NCBI GenBank assembly: GCA_001874155.1
Contig: MPDB01000002.1
Location: forward strand, 186,001-250,000
DNA: 64,000 nt
Source: Vibrio sp. MedPE-SWchi
GTDB taxonomy: Bacteria > Pseudomonadota > Gammaproteobacteria > Enterobacterales > Vibrionaceae
Reading direction: 5' to 3'
Below the pieces are notes generated by a model that saw only the letters and a program-made list of their open reading frames with translations, had not been told where the DNA came from and did no database searches. Shown here piece after piece: positions 39,601 through 48,446 of this stretch (position 1 is its first letter; the number at the start of each line of letters is the position of its first letter). The translations under genes and the position numbers were made by a program.

Positions 39601-40511
39601 GAGATTGCCGTTGGGTGGTTGTGCGTTTCAACTTTCATCAAGATGTGTGTTTTCTCTTGGTGGTAGTTGTACTGGCGAGTTTCTGGATCTGGGAAGAAAC
39701 GACCGACTTCAGAACCTGTCATTACCGCTGCGTTATCTTTATAAGCAGACAGAACGTGTTCTGGAGTCGTTTCAAAGGTGTTCTTAATCATCTTGAACAG
39801 AGATTTGTCTTGCTTAACGCCATCGATAGTCCAATCAGCGTTGAAGATCTTGTGACGACAGTGCTCTGAGTTCGCTTGTGCAAACATCATAAGCTCGATG
39901 TCAGTCGGGTTGCGTTCAAGCTTGATAGTGAAGCTTTCTAGAAGATAATCAATTTCATCTTCAGCAAGTGCAAGACCTAGCGTAACGTTTGCATTTTCCA
40001 GCGCCTTACGGCCACCGTTTAGAAGATCAACTTCCGCATACGGTGCTGGCTCAGCAACTGTAAATAACGCTTGAGCAGAATCGAAGTCAGTGAAAACCAC
40101 TTCCATCATACGGTCATGCAGGATTGCTTTTAGCTCGACAAGTTGAAGCTCAGAGAGTTCTTCTGAGGTTTCAATGTAAAACGCCGTACCGCGCTCAAGG
40201 CGTACGACTTTATCAAGACCACAGTTGTGAGCAATGTCTGTCGATTTAGAAGACCAAGGAGAAATAGTACCCGGACGTGGCGTTGCAAGTAGCAATAAAC
40301 CTTCAGGCTTATGCTCTTCAATCGTTGGACCGTAAGTCAGCAGCTTTTCTAACTTCTCAACTTCAGACGCGTCAAGGTCTGCTGTCAGATCAGCAAAGTG
40401 GGTAAATTCAGCATAAATACCAGTTACTGGTAAGCTTAATTCACGGCAAAGCTCTAAAAGCTTGTTAACACGAAACTCAGAAAGGGCTGGGGAGCCACGC
40501 AAAATTCTCAT
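36615..40511 (-). CDS. purL: Phosphoribosylformylglycinamidine synthase PurL
   Basis: PurL converts FGAR to FGAM with glutamine and ATP, the fourth step of purine synthesis. The 1298-residue single-chain form carries the N-terminal PurS-like domain, the AIR synthase-like ATPase halves ([30 protein letters not shown]) and a C-terminal glutaminase domain. The glutaminase nucleophile is in [12 protein letters not shown], with a catalytic His in MMPHPERVF. The ATG at 40511 ([13 protein letters not shown]) matches the usual start. Upstream are a -10/-35 pair and a PurR-type operator. Confidence 0.97.
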   Translation of the reverse strand: MRILRGSPALSEFRVNKLLELCRELSLPVTGIYAEFTHFADLTADLDASEVEKLEKLLTYGPTIEEHKPEGLLLLATPRPGTISPWSSKSTDIAHNCGLDKVVRLERGTAFYIETSEELSELQLVELKAILHDRMMEVVFTDFDSAQALFTVAEPAPYAEVDLLNGGRKALENANVTLGLALAEDEIDYLLESFTIKLERNPTDIELMMFAQANSEHCRHKIFNADWTIDGVKQDKSLFKMIKNTFETTPEHVLSAYKDNAAVMTGSEVGRFFPDPETRQYNYHQEKTHILMKVETHNHPTAISPWPGASTGSGGEIRDEGATGIGGKPKAGLVAFSVSNLKIPNFVQPWETDFGKPSRIVTALDIMLEGPLGGAAFNNEFGRPNLLGYFRTYEEKVNSHAGEEVRGYHKPIMLAGGLGNIRDEHVQKKEIPVGASLIVLGGPAMNIGLGGGAASSMDSGASSEDLDFASVQRENPEMERRCQEVIDRCWQLGDDNPIAFIHDVGAGGISNALPELVDDGERGGIFNLRDVPNDEPGMSPLEIWCNESQERYVMAVADKDMATFDAICKRERAPYAVVGKATEERELKLEDSHFDNTPIDMPMDILLGKTPKMHRDAKTLKANNPAIDRSGIEMNEAVDRVLRLPTVAEKTFLITIGDRSVTGLVARDQMVGPWQVPVANCAVTAASYDSYHGEAMSLGERTPVALLDFGASARLAVGEAITNIAATNIGDIKHIKLSANWMSPAGHPGEDAGLYEAVKAVGEELCPALGLTIPVGKDSMSMKTKWEENGEQKEVTSPLSLVITAFARVEDVRKTITPQLRTDKGNTSLVLIDLGNGKNRMGATALAQVYKQLGDKPADVDNAVQLKGFYEGVQALVANDQVVAYHDKGDGGLFVTLAEMAFAGHCGVNADIAALGEDTLAALFNEELGAVIQVRNDDLDAVLSTLAENGLEACSHVIGSVEASDELVIKSGESVVIERNRTELRTIWAETTHKMQGLRDNPVCADQEHEAKKDNSDPGLNVKLSFDVNEDIAAPFINTGAKPKMAILREQGVNSHVEMAAAFDRAGFEATDIHMSDILTGQAVLEEYNGLVACGGFSYGDVLGAGEGWAKSVLFNDSTRDQFENFFKREDTFSLGVCNGCQMLSNLRDLIPGANNWPRFVRNESERFEARFSLVEVQKSDSVFFNGMEGSRMPIAVSHGEGRVEVRDNDHLNAIENSGTVALRYVDNNGNQTQQYPNNPNGSPNAITGLTTTDGRVTIMMPHPERVFRTVANSWSPEGWGENGAWMRMFQNARKNVG

Positions 40512-40630
40512 GTACTTAGGTCTCTTATGCAATTGATTAAGGTGATATTGGTATAAATTCAGTGGGTTAGCATTAACTACTAAACATGAACTTCGAACTT
40601 ATGCCGATTTCCCCTCTCCATTGCGAGCGC

Positions 40631-40659
40631 ATTATAAAGCAATTAGTTTTGTGATGTAA
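40631..40659 (-). promoter_or_regulatory. Predicted purL promoter
   Basis: On the minus strand, TTACAT and TATAAT are 17 bp apart, about 120 bp before the purL ATG. Confidence 0.6.
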
Positions 40660-40665
40660 CACCAA

Positions 40666-40681
40666 AAGCAACCGTTTGCGT
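40666..40681 (-). promoter_or_regulatory. Predicted PurR operator upstream of purL
   Basis: ACGCAAACGGTTGCTT on the minus strand matches the PurR consensus ACGCAAACGTTTGCGT at 14 of 16 positions. It lies just upstream of the predicted -35, consistent with purine repression. Confidence 0.7.
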
Positions 40682-40816
40682 CATTTTTTTTGTCAATTTG
40701 AAATTACACCGATATTGGCGAAATTCCACCCAGCTCGCGCATTCTTTTATAACTCTGCTTTTCGATACTGTTAGGCTTTGATATAAAAGCGATACTAAGT
40801 CTATGAGAACTTAACA

Positions 40817-42361
40817 ATGTTGAATCAAAGTCTCTTAAAAATAAAACTGACGGCAGCCATTCTTTTTTCGTCTATCGCTCTGTTAGGCTGCCAAATCGAG
40901 TCAGATCCCAAAAGCGAACTCGACCAAGTGCTTGAGCGCGGCGTTCTGCGTGTGGGCACTCTAAACAACCAACTCTCTTATTACATTGGCCCCGATGGTC
41001 CTGCTGGTCTCGATTATGAATTGGTCAGAGAATTTGCTAATGAGCTCGGCGTTAAACTGGAAATGAAGCCCGCTTATCGTATGTCGAGCCTCTACCCTGC
41101 CTTAAAAAATGGTGAAATAGATATTATTGCCGCAGGCTTAAGCCAGTCTGAGAGCCGATTGAACGAATTTCGTGCTGGACCCGCGTATTACTATGTCAGC
41201 CAACAGATCGTCTATAAAAAAGGACAGTGGCGACCAAGAAACTTTGGTCAGTTGCTAGACCGCCAAGAAAAGCTGATCGAAGACTATGATGGAAAACCAG
41301 TGGTCAGCATTGTCGATGACTCACACTTCAAAAATACGCTTGAAGCGCTGAAAGCTCAGCATGAAACCTTTCAATACTCAGTGGACATTGATTCAGACAT
41401 TAACCAGTTGCTGAAGCAAGTGTCGGAAGGAAAACTACCATTTACGGTCGCGGATTCGATTGAAATATCCCTTTCACAGCGTATTTATCCAGATATTGCC
41501 ACCGCTTTCGAACTCACTGAAGATCAACCCATTTCATGGTTCATTAATCGTTCTGAAGATGAAAGCCTATACGCGCTATTGATTGAGTTCTTTGGTTCGT
41601 TAAAGCAGTCAGGACAGCTTGCGGCGCTGGAAGAGAAATACATAGGTCATATCGGCAGCTTTGACTATGTCGATACACGCGCTTTCATCCGAGCGCTAGA
41701 CAGTAAATTGCCAGAGTGGTCACCACTGTTTAAGCAATATTCGGAAGAGTTTGACTGGCGTTTAATCGCCGCCCTCGCTTATCAAGAGTCTCATTGGAAC
41801 CCCGTCGCACGTTCTCCAACTGGTGTGCGTGGAATGATGATGCTCACTCTACCTACCGCGAAGAGTGTCGGTGTAACCAATCGACTGGATCCTGAACAAT
41901 CGGTGCGTGGTGGCGTTGAATACCTAAGAAAAATGGTCGATCGCATTCCTGACAGTATCTCAGAACACGAGAAGATCTGGTTTGCACTCGCTTCGTATAA
42001 CGTTGGTTTTGGTCATGTCATGGATGCGAGGCGCTTAACCAAGCGCCAGGGGGCAAATCAGAATGCATGGGCGGATGTTAAGGATCGATTACCACTGCTG
42101 AGGCAGAAAAAGTATTACAGCCAAACCTATTATGGTTTTGCTCGTGGTGATGAAGCCAGAAACTACGTTGAAAACATACGCCGTTATTATCAAAGTATCA
42201 TTGGTCATGTGGAACAAAGAAGTGCCTCTGCCGCCGGAGCAGGTGTCGACGATCTTACGGTGATTGTCCCTTTACCACCCGCGGTTTCTGATGCGGAAAA
42301 TAGCGACAGCGCTACTTCAGAAGACGCCTCACCGTTATCAGAAGAGGCAGTGAAACAGTAA
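40817..42361 (+). CDS. mltF: Membrane-bound lytic murein transglycosylase MltF
   Basis: MltF cleaves peptidoglycan between MurNAc and GlcNAc with formation of 1,6-anhydroMurNAc. The 514-residue protein has a signal sequence, then a periplasmic solute-binding-like regulatory domain (residues ~38-270: LRVGTLNNQLSYYIGPDGPAGLDYELVREFA). A C-terminal SLT domain follows, with the catalytic Glu324 in AYQESHWNPVARS and FALASYNVGFGHVMDA. The signal ends in LLGC, which could be a lipobox, whereas E. coli MltF is described as non-lipidated. It is divergent from purL, as in E. coli. Confidence 0.93.
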   Translation: MLNQSLLKIKLTAAILFSSIALLGCQIESDPKSELDQVLERGVLRVGTLNNQLSYYIGPDGPAGLDYELVREFANELGVKLEMKPAYRMSSLYPALKNGEIDIIAAGLSQSESRLNEFRAGPAYYYVSQQIVYKKGQWRPRNFGQLLDRQEKLIEDYDGKPVVSIVDDSHFKNTLEALKAQHETFQYSVDIDSDINQLLKQVSEGKLPFTVADSIEISLSQRIYPDIATAFELTEDQPISWFINRSEDESLYALLIEFFGSLKQSGQLAALEEKYIGHIGSFDYVDTRAFIRALDSKLPEWSPLFKQYSEEFDWRLIAALAYQESHWNPVARSPTGVRGMMMLTLPTAKSVGVTNRLDPEQSVRGGVEYLRKMVDRIPDSISEHEKIWFALASYNVGFGHVMDARRLTKRQGANQNAWADVKDRLPLLRQKKYYSQTYYGFARGDEARNYVENIRRYYQSIIGHVEQRSASAAGAGVDDLTVIVPLPPAVSDAENSDSATSEDASPLSEEAVKQ

Positions 42362-42408
42362 AGAGGTCAACGCAAGGGCTGATGAAATGGATAGAGATAG
42401 CCATGTCA

Positions 42409-42573
42409 TCAGCCCTCTCTAAATAGCCTAGCTGGATTGATTTCTCGGCTATACATAGTGTTCGATAGTGTGTCGTACGGTTTCAGACCCCTATCCTTTT
42501 TGATTCTCTCTTTTATGAGATTACGAATCTTCTTGTTGGAATGGCGCTGTTTAAATTGTTTAAACCGCGTCAT
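42409..42573 (-). CDS. Possible small basic protein, unrecognised
   Basis: A 54-codon frame begins at an ATG at 42573 and encodes a strongly basic peptide (FKQFKQRHSNKKIRNLIKERIKKDRG). Its amino-acid composition looks protein-like, but the only purine-rich site (AAGGA) is ~14 bp from the start, too far for a good ribosome-binding site. It lies between mltF (convergent) and the 44-residue gene (divergent). It may be spurious. Confidence 0.3.
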   Translation of the reverse strand: MTRFKQFKQRHSNKKIRNLIKERIKKDRGLKPYDTLSNTMYSREINPARLFREG

Positions 42574-42677
42574 ATTGCCGTAACAATTCCTTTTTATAAA
42601 GGAAGAGTAAAAGAGTGTTAATCCCCCAAACCGACGTGTTTGAGATACTATAATTAGAATCAACCAAGGAGTGTTTT

Positions 42678-42812
42678 ATGATGAAACGTAAGATGCAACC
42701 CAAACGCCTAAGCAATACTGTTTCGGCAACACGAAGAAAGCGCATGTTAGCAAATAATAAAAAGAAAATTATTTGGCGCAGCCGCACCTATACCCAGATG
42801 CTAATGGACTAA
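42678..42812 (+). CDS. Small basic protein of 44 residues, unrecognised
   Basis: A 44-codon frame starts with two ATGs and encodes a very basic peptide: MMKRKMQPKRLSNTVSATRR, then KRMLANNKKKIIWRSRTYTQ and a short end MLMD. Support comes from AAGGAG at 42666-42671 with 6-bp spacing and a perfect TATAAT at 42649-42654. No -35 is obvious. The composition suggests RNA, DNA or ribosome binding, which is inference; no family is recognised. Confidence 0.55.
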   Translation: MMKRKMQPKRLSNTVSATRRKRMLANNKKKIIWRSRTYTQMLMD

Positions 42813-42945
42813 CAATTAACAGCAAACATCGACTAACAACCGGAATACGGTTCAAATGACGTGCAATGATGGTAGAAGTTTCTACCCACTCATCGCCATA
42901 CAGAAACTAGATGTTTGCTAAATACCCCTCTTCTTACACATCCCC

Positions 42946-43473
42946 CTACTCGTTATCTTTCATTTCTAAATCCAATTTCATTTGACGCTTTCTTTCTTTG
43001 ATCTCTTTACGTCGACGCTTAAAGAAAGCCTGAAGCACAGCCCTGCAATCTTCTTCGAGTAAACCTTTTTCGACTTCCGCGTAGTGATACGCCGCTTGGC
43101 TTTCAAACAGGTCAAGCACCGTTCCTGCAGCCCCAGCTTTGAGATCAGAAGCACCGTAAACAACACGTTTTACTCGGCTATGCAATAGAGCGCCCGCACA
43201 CATAGGGCAAGGCTCTAGTGTCACATAAAGCGTTGTGTCTAGCAGTCGATAGTTCTCAAGCACTTGTCCTGCTTTTCTTATGACCTCGACTTCCGCGTGA
43301 GCCGTCGAGTCATGTTGACCAATCGAACGATTCCAACCTTCCGATATAATCTCGCCATCTTTAACCAGCACAGCACCGATAGGCACTTCCCCTTCACTTT
43401 CCGCGATGGCAGCCAATTCGAGTGCTCGCCGCATAAAGTGCTCATCTTGAGAAGAAAATTCAGGAACTGACAC
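42946..43473 (-). CDS. tadA: tRNA-specific adenosine deaminase TadA
   Basis: TadA deaminates A34 to inosine in tRNA-Arg(ACG), allowing reading of CGU, CGC and CGA codons. The 175-residue zinc deaminase has HAEVEVIRKAG (zinc His and catalytic Glu) and PCPMCAGALLHSR (two zinc Cys). The GTG at 43473 is preferred because GGAG lies 7 bp upstream and MSVPEFSSQDEHFMRRALELA aligns with known TadA starts. The basic tail KRRRKEIKERKRQMKLDLE is longer than usual. The purL-mltF-tadA neighbourhood is conserved. Confidence 0.93.
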   Translation of the reverse strand: MSVPEFSSQDEHFMRRALELAAIAESEGEVPIGAVLVKDGEIISEGWNRSIGQHDSTAHAEVEVIRKAGQVLENYRLLDTTLYVTLEPCPMCAGALLHSRVKRVVYGASDLKAGAAGTVLDLFESQAAYHYAEVEKGLLEEDCRAVLQAFFKRRRKEIKERKRQMKLDLEMKDNE

Positions 43474-43598
43474 GCGTTTACTCCAAGTCAAAAATTGAAA
43501 CACCAACCACTTTCAAACACCAATCGTTGCTTATCGATAAGTTGAAGATAAAACCGATGTTGAACGGTAGTAAAGTTTACATGGATTTCGCAGATAAG

Positions 43599-43626
43599 AA
43601 AAAGCCCGCGAATAATCGCGGGCTCT
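43599..43626 (-). terminator. Terminator after abgT copy 2
   Basis: On the minus strand, AGAGCCCGCGA-TTAT-TCGCGGGCTTTTTCT. Confidence 0.85.
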
Positions 43627-43648
43627 AATTAGATAATTTTTCTACTGC

Positions 43649-45208
43649 TTACATGCTGTAAGTGTATGGAGCATTGATACCTAGTGGAATACCAAACGCC
43701 CAGTAAGCCAGTAGGAAGATAGTCCAACCAATCAACATTGCGATTGAGAATGGCATCATCAGAGCTGCTAGCGTACCGATACCTGTCGACTTCACGTAAC
43801 GTTGACAGTAAACAACCACAAGTGGGAAGAACACCATAAGTGGAGAGATGATGTTAGAAACAGAATCACCAACACGGTAAGCGGCTTGAGATAGCTCTGG
43901 AGAAATACCAACAACCATCAGCATTGGAACCAGGATTGGACCGATTAGAGCCCACTTCGCTGATGCAGAACCCACTAACAGGTTAACGAATGCCGTAAGA
44001 AGAATCATACCTACGATCGTCATCTCACCCGCTAGGTCCATTGCTTTAAGACCTTCTGCGCCGTAAAGCGCAAGCATAGTACCAATGTTTGACTGACCAA
44101 ATGCCGATAGGAACTGAGCACAGAAGAACGACATTACGATGTAAGCACCCATCGTAGACATCGTCTCTGACATTGACTTAATAATATCGTTGTTGCTGTT
44201 GAACTTACCTGAAATACGACCGTAAACGATGCCTGGAATAACAAAGAGAATAAAAATCAGTGGAACGATAGACTGCATCAGTGGTGCAGAGAATGCTGTC
44301 AGCTCGCCTTCAGGAGAACGCAACGCTGAGTCTTCAGGCATAAGAGCAAAGACTAATGCTGCAATACCCGCAACCATTGCCCAACCAGCCCAACGGAATG
44401 CTTTAGATTCAATCTCAGTAAATGTACCAAGATCCGGTGCTTCTTCTGCATCTTCATCTACAGGTGTGTTAGAAAGACGTGGCTCAATGATTTTCTCTGT
44501 TACCCACCAACCGATACCAACGATGAGGAATGAAGACAAACCAGTAAAGAAGATGTTCGCTAGAGGGTTAACAACGTATTCAGGATCTAGAACATTAGCG
44601 GCTGTTTGCGTGAAGCCTGCTAGCAGTGGATCAATACCTGAAGGAATAAAGTTTGCTGAGAAACCACCTGACACACCAGCAAATGCTGCTGCAATACCCG
44701 CTAGAGGGTGACGACCCGCAGCATGGAAGATGATACCGCCTAGTGGAATAACCAGTACATAACCCGCGTCAGCTGCAGTGTGAGAAACAATAGCAACCAG
44801 AATTAGCATCGGCGTTAGTAGCTTAGCCGGCGTAAAGTTAAGCATTTTCTTAAGGCCAGTTTGGATGAAGCCAGAAGCGTCGGCAACACCAACACCTAAC
44901 ATCGCAACCAAAACAATACCTAGAGGGGCGAAACCAGTAAACGTCGTTACCATGTTTGCCATAAAGCTAGCGAGCGCTTCGCCAGTAAGAAGGTTATTTA
45001 CTTCTAATGCATCACCCGTACGTGGGTTAATTAAGTCGAATGAAACATTCGATAATATCGCTGAAGATACCCAGACAATAACAAGTGCCCAGAAAAATAG
45101 AATCGCAGGATCAGGGATTTTATTGCCTGCTGTTTCAATTGCGTTTAAGAAGCGATCCATGCCGCTCGGCTTCGGCGTTGGTGCTTGTTTTGCAGCTTGG
45201 TTACTCAT
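43649..45208 (-). CDS. AbgT family transporter (copy 2)
   Basis: This 519-residue inner-membrane protein is clearly paralogous to the one at 28480-30069. Shared tracts are HPLAGIAAAFAGVSGGFSANF, GSASAKWALIGPILVPMLM and QAAYRVGDSVSNIISPLM. The acidic linker (TPVDEDAEEAPDLGTF) also corresponds. Substrate: p-aminobenzoyl-glutamate or related aromatic acids, or drug efflux, by family analogy only. It is monocistronic with its own terminator. Confidence 0.88.
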   Translation of the reverse strand: MSNQAAKQAPTPKPSGMDRFLNAIETAGNKIPDPAILFFWALVIVWVSSAILSNVSFDLINPRTGDALEVNNLLTGEALASFMANMVTTFTGFAPLGIVLVAMLGVGVADASGFIQTGLKKMLNFTPAKLLTPMLILVAIVSHTAADAGYVLVIPLGGIIFHAAGRHPLAGIAAAFAGVSGGFSANFIPSGIDPLLAGFTQTAANVLDPEYVVNPLANIFFTGLSSFLIVGIGWWVTEKIIEPRLSNTPVDEDAEEAPDLGTFTEIESKAFRWAGWAMVAGIAALVFALMPEDSALRSPEGELTAFSAPLMQSIVPLIFILFVIPGIVYGRISGKFNSNNDIIKSMSETMSTMGAYIVMSFFCAQFLSAFGQSNIGTMLALYGAEGLKAMDLAGEMTIVGMILLTAFVNLLVGSASAKWALIGPILVPMLMVVGISPELSQAAYRVGDSVSNIISPLMVFFPLVVVYCQRYVKSTGIGTLAALMMPFSIAMLIGWTIFLLAYWAFGIPLGINAPYTYSM

Positions 45209-45506
45209 GGTAACTCCGTATTTTTTTGTGTGGTTGCCTTAGACCTTATCGATACTTTTCTTGGTCTATATAACGCTGCGCATTGTATAAAATTCAGACC
45301 TCAAAAGCACAAGGTTCTAAGACATTTTCCTTAAACAGAGGCATGTTTTGCAAAAACACAATCTACGTGCAACAAAAAAATCACATATCAACATACTTAA
45401 TCAATACAATATTTAAACCCAAACAAAACACACATAGTTAAACAATAAAACCAAACAAACAGAATAAATCTAAATTAACGACTAAAAATAGACAAAAATA
45501 CAGAAT
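45209..45506. other. A/T-rich intergenic region between abgT copy 2 and pilV
   Basis: These 298 bp are very AT-rich, with many A runs, in the part next to pilV. They carry no recognisable gene, RNA or terminator. Confidence 0.5.
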
Positions 45507-45920
45507 TTAATCAAACTCACTATACTTAGATAACATTGTTACAATTTTCACTTCTTTATCTTGTTGGTAACGATCGTGCCAGTAGGCTTTCACCGTTATT
45601 TTACTCACTGTATCCCCCATCAGTAGTTCGGATTCACACGCTAACTGAACCACTAACGCTGAACTGTTCTCTGTCATCGCATTACACTCGCCATGAACAT
45701 CGAGCAAAGTGTAAAGGTATGCCGGGGATGATACGCCTCTCTGACGAAACTTCTCTAACTGAGATTCCATCATGTATAGCGCCTCTAGGCTTGTCTTAGC
45801 GTGATCGGCTTTGCTTTCCACATAGCTCTGCAATTTGATCAGCCCTAGAGAGGCGACGCCGATAAGAATGAACGCCACCATCACCTCAATTAAACTAAAC
45901 CCTTTTTGATTAGCGATCAT
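45507..45920 (-). CDS. pilV: Type IV pilus minor pilin PilV-like
   Basis: This 137-residue prepilin-like protein has the leader MIANQKG, then FSLIEVMVAFILIGVASLGLIKLQ. Cleavage falls after Gly, with Phe +1 and Glu +5 as in type IV pilins. Two cysteines in the C-terminal domain (VHGECNAM and QLACESE) may form a disulfide. The ATG at 45920 overlaps the end of the PilX-like gene by 11 bp. It is the last gene of the fimT-pilW-pilX-pilV operon, whose products are expected to prime assembly of a type IV pilus. Confidence 0.8.
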   Translation of the reverse strand: MIANQKGFSLIEVMVAFILIGVASLGLIKLQSYVESKADHAKTSLEALYMMESQLEKFRQRGVSSPAYLYTLLDVHGECNAMTENSSALVVQLACESELLMGDTVSKITVKAYWHDRYQQDKEVKIVTMLSKYSEFD

Positions 45921-47232
45921 GCCAAGACCCCTTTTTCCATTTAGGTTTTGCTGAAAAAACAAAGCTAGAGGTAATATCGCTGTTGTATTGAAGTCTCATT
46001 GAATCATAAAACAGAGCCATCTGCTTGTTGGTATCAAACAGCATTCCTCCGGTAAACTTAAACGAACCTGACTGCAAAAATGTCGCATGTTTTGGAGTAT
46101 TTGTGGTCGCACTTCCATATAAAGTAGAAATCGACACATCGAAATTGGAATTAAGATCAGCGGTTGTAGGGGTAGAAAAGACGCTCCAATGACTAGGGTC
46201 CGGGGCAAAGCTTTCATTAAAGTGGAAAATAACCCCTTCAATGGATCCTGAACCTCGAATCGCTAACACGCCATTGTGAATCAGTAAAAATAGGTAGGTT
46301 CCTGAAGCGCTAGCCTGAATCGTTGTGATGGCATCGATAGAAGTTTGGTCCAACTCACAGCTACCATCAATCCAGACTTTATTGGGTTTTCCCAAAATTA
46401 AATCGCCCTTAAACTTATCAGTGCAATTCACATCGGTCCCCGACATTGAATAGCTAAGAAATTTATAATCAGAATGATCTCTTACCTTTTCCCATTCGCC
46501 ACGCTCATAACCAAACAAGTTTTTAAATGGATTTAGCTTTTCAACCTGCTGAAGATCTTGTTTGGCATTTGTTGAGACGAATGTATTTGATGCGTCTTTC
46601 CATATTCCAGTATTGGAAGAAGAGACCGTTTTGTGTGTGGCAGCACAATCGAAGCTATTATCAAAATCAACACTTGGCTTACTGATATTGATACCAACAC
46701 CGTTGTTTGAGATTCCGGTACTAGCGATGAAGGAGCTCTCTTCATGTATAGCAACGGCGACACATTCATGTTCGTTGTCACTATTCTTGGGCCCTGGGTC
46801 TGGTGGGGAAACCAGTGTCGATCCATAGACAAGAAGATCCGACGTAGACTTGATCGCACCGTCCCCACTATCACCAGAAAAAACGATGCTTTTATTCAAC
46901 TCTCTGTAGCCGTATTTCGCAGAGAGTCGTTCTGGATCAGTAGCACTTGCTTTCAGGTGCGTAAGCCCCATGGCAGAGCAAACACTGTTTAAGTTGGTGG
47001 GAATGCTTGTGTCATTGTTTTCTACAATCGATGAAAACGCACACTCCAACCCACCTTCCGCTCGCCAATGGGCCTGACGGTCTTCAATTTGATTGTTGGC
47101 GACCTTAATCTGATAAAACACCCCTCGATACGAGCTCAAAGCGGTAGCCAAAGCCCCAACGAGTAATATAGCCGTCATCAACAAGACGGAAGCACCGGTT
47201 TGATGTCGAGAATTCCCTATTCTAATTTTCAT
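45910..47232 (-). CDS. Type IV pilus minor component PilX-like (large)
   Basis: This 440-residue protein begins with a pilin-type hydrophobic helix after a short leader (RHQTG, then ASVLLMTAILLVGALATALSSYRG). It lacks Glu at +5. The loss of Glu5 resembles PilX and the type II secretion tip protein GspK. The large C-terminal part is unrecognised and contains several cysteines (LECAF, EHECVAV, FDCAATH, VNCTDKFKG, GSCELD). Start: the ATG at 47232 overlaps the pilW stop as ATGA. Its place between pilW and pilV supports a minor-pilin role. Confidence 0.7.
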   Translation of the reverse strand: MKIRIGNSRHQTGASVLLMTAILLVGALATALSSYRGVFYQIKVANNQIEDRQAHWRAEGGLECAFSSIVENNDTSIPTNLNSVCSAMGLTHLKASATDPERLSAKYGYRELNKSIVFSGDSGDGAIKSTSDLLVYGSTLVSPPDPGPKNSDNEHECVAVAIHEESSFIASTGISNNGVGINISKPSVDFDNSFDCAATHKTVSSSNTGIWKDASNTFVSTNAKQDLQQVEKLNPFKNLFGYERGEWEKVRDHSDYKFLSYSMSGTDVNCTDKFKGDLILGKPNKVWIDGSCELDQTSIDAITTIQASASGTYLFLLIHNGVLAIRGSGSIEGVIFHFNESFAPDPSHWSVFSTPTTADLNSNFDVSISTLYGSATTNTPKHATFLQSGSFKFTGGMLFDTNKQMALFYDSMRLQYNSDITSSFVFSAKPKWKKGSWHDR

Positions 47233-47855
47233 AACCAATTCCTTTGCTTTACTGCCATGATGACGGAATTGTTATATCGACCGTCTTTAAGCTCTGCTTC
47301 TAGATAGACTTCCGTTAATAAATTCTCGGCACTGCTCGTCACTAAGGGAGTTGTACTGACAGCAAACGACACAATGTTCAGTGCATTCTGGTCCAGGAGG
47401 TTGTAGCAGCCGTTAAGCTCAGAGAGTGCCGCCAATGTTGCTTGTTTCTTTTCACAACTAAACAACGCCCCGTCTTTCAGTTTGTATTTCACATGTTGAT
47501 ACTTGGATGAATCTTCAACGTAGTAGGCAAAGCCCATACTGCTTCCGCTGACCGCAATAGCATCCTCTGAACCCGCGAGTTTTACGGTATAGCCAAACCC
47601 ACCGTCAAACCCAGCTCTCTGAATATCAGCCCTCATCATAGAGGTTGTGCTCATTAAGCTCTGGAGTACTAATAGCTCCAATGAACGTTCTTTTGCCGTC
47701 CGCTGCCCGCTGAGAAAGACACTGCCAATAATAGCGATGGCGATGATTCCAATCAGCATCGAGATCATCATCTCAATCAGTAAGGCTCCTTTTTGGTTTT
47801 TCATCGAACCAAGCCCACACTCGAAAAGTCGGTAATTAACACGTTTTATACCCAT
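47229..47855 (-). CDS. pilW: Type IV pilus minor pilin PilW-like
   Basis: This prepilin-like protein has KNQKG followed by ALLIEMMISMLIGIIAIAIIGSVF, giving cleavage after Gly and Glu at +5. The start at 47855 is supported by GGAGGG 5 bp upstream (within the end of fimT, 20-bp overlap) and gives a 208-residue protein with a long leader. An ATG at 47804 would give a standard six-residue leader (MKNQKG) but has no good ribosome-binding site. Cysteines in LFSCEKK and LNGCYNL may pair. Confidence 0.75.
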   Translation of the reverse strand: MGIKRVNYRLFECGLGSMKNQKGALLIEMMISMLIGIIAIAIIGSVFLSGQRTAKERSLELLVLQSLMSTTSMMRADIQRAGFDGGFGYTVKLAGSEDAIAVSGSSMGFAYYVEDSSKYQHVKYKLKDGALFSCEKKQATLAALSELNGCYNLLDQNALNIVSFAVSTTPLVTSSAENLLTEVYLEAELKDGRYNNSVIMAVKQRNWL

Positions 47856-48345
47856 AGAGCCCTCCATTTACAGCGCAGACCCTGATTCGCCCTGGCGGGT
47901 TGGAGGTTTTAATGGCTAACTGAATCGTATTGTCTGAGATAGGATGAAAGGAAAGGCTGCCAGACTTTGGCCTCCCTCTGACTTCATCAAACGAGATTTG
48001 TTGTGAGCTATAGGTATGAAGAAGGCTGATGCCCTGGTAAGCGGTACCATCGAAGAAGGCTATTTTATTCGCGGTATTGAGATCATCCGAGTCCGCCAAC
48101 GTTACACTCCAATCTCCTTGGGTATAGATCGTACCTTCAGCAAAAGAGAAATGCGCATAAAGCTTGGTGTTTCTCATCACCGCTTCTGACTTCCCTTGAA
48201 TCAAGAACCCATTAAATTCGGTGGCAAGGCGCTGCATTTTGTTGCCTTCCATCATGGTGTTGAAACTTGGAGCAGAAAAAGCGAGAACAATACCGCACAC
48301 ACTAATCGTGATTACCAACTCCAACAGAGTAAACCCGCGAGCCAT
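47836..48345 (-). CDS. fimT: FimT/GspH-type pseudopilin
   Basis: This 169-residue protein has a minimal leader MARG, then FTLLELVITISVCGIVLAFSAPSF, a classic type IV prepilin segment with Glu +5. The C-terminal domain ends in a probable disulfide (VCAVNGGLYGYKTC). It matches FimT/GspH proteins; FimT of some bacteria has been linked to DNA binding during natural transformation. AGGGAG lies 7 bp before the ATG. It is the first gene of the minor-pilin operon, divergent from pilE. Confidence 0.82.
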   Translation of the reverse strand: MARGFTLLELVITISVCGIVLAFSAPSFNTMMEGNKMQRLATEFNGFLIQGKSEAVMRNTKLYAHFSFAEGTIYTQGDWSVTLADSDDLNTANKIAFFDGTAYQGISLLHTYSSQQISFDEVRGRPKSGSLSFHPISDNTIQLAIKTSNPPGRIRVCAVNGGLYGYKTC

Positions 48346-48446
48346 TTCGCAACTCCCTATGAAACTTATTGTTTATAATCCAATTCACTTGCGCAGATGC
48401 TATCAGGTAATAAAACTAGGGGGAAAATTACTCAGGGTAACTCGTA

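Noticed and set aside
37396-39869. Several plus-strand frames of 60-134 codons
   Set aside because: All are shadows opposite purL, which accounts for every base.
42880-42897. Inverted repeat GGTAGAA-GT-TTCTACC after the 44-residue gene
   Set aside because: There is no T run and the stem is short, so it cannot be called a terminator.
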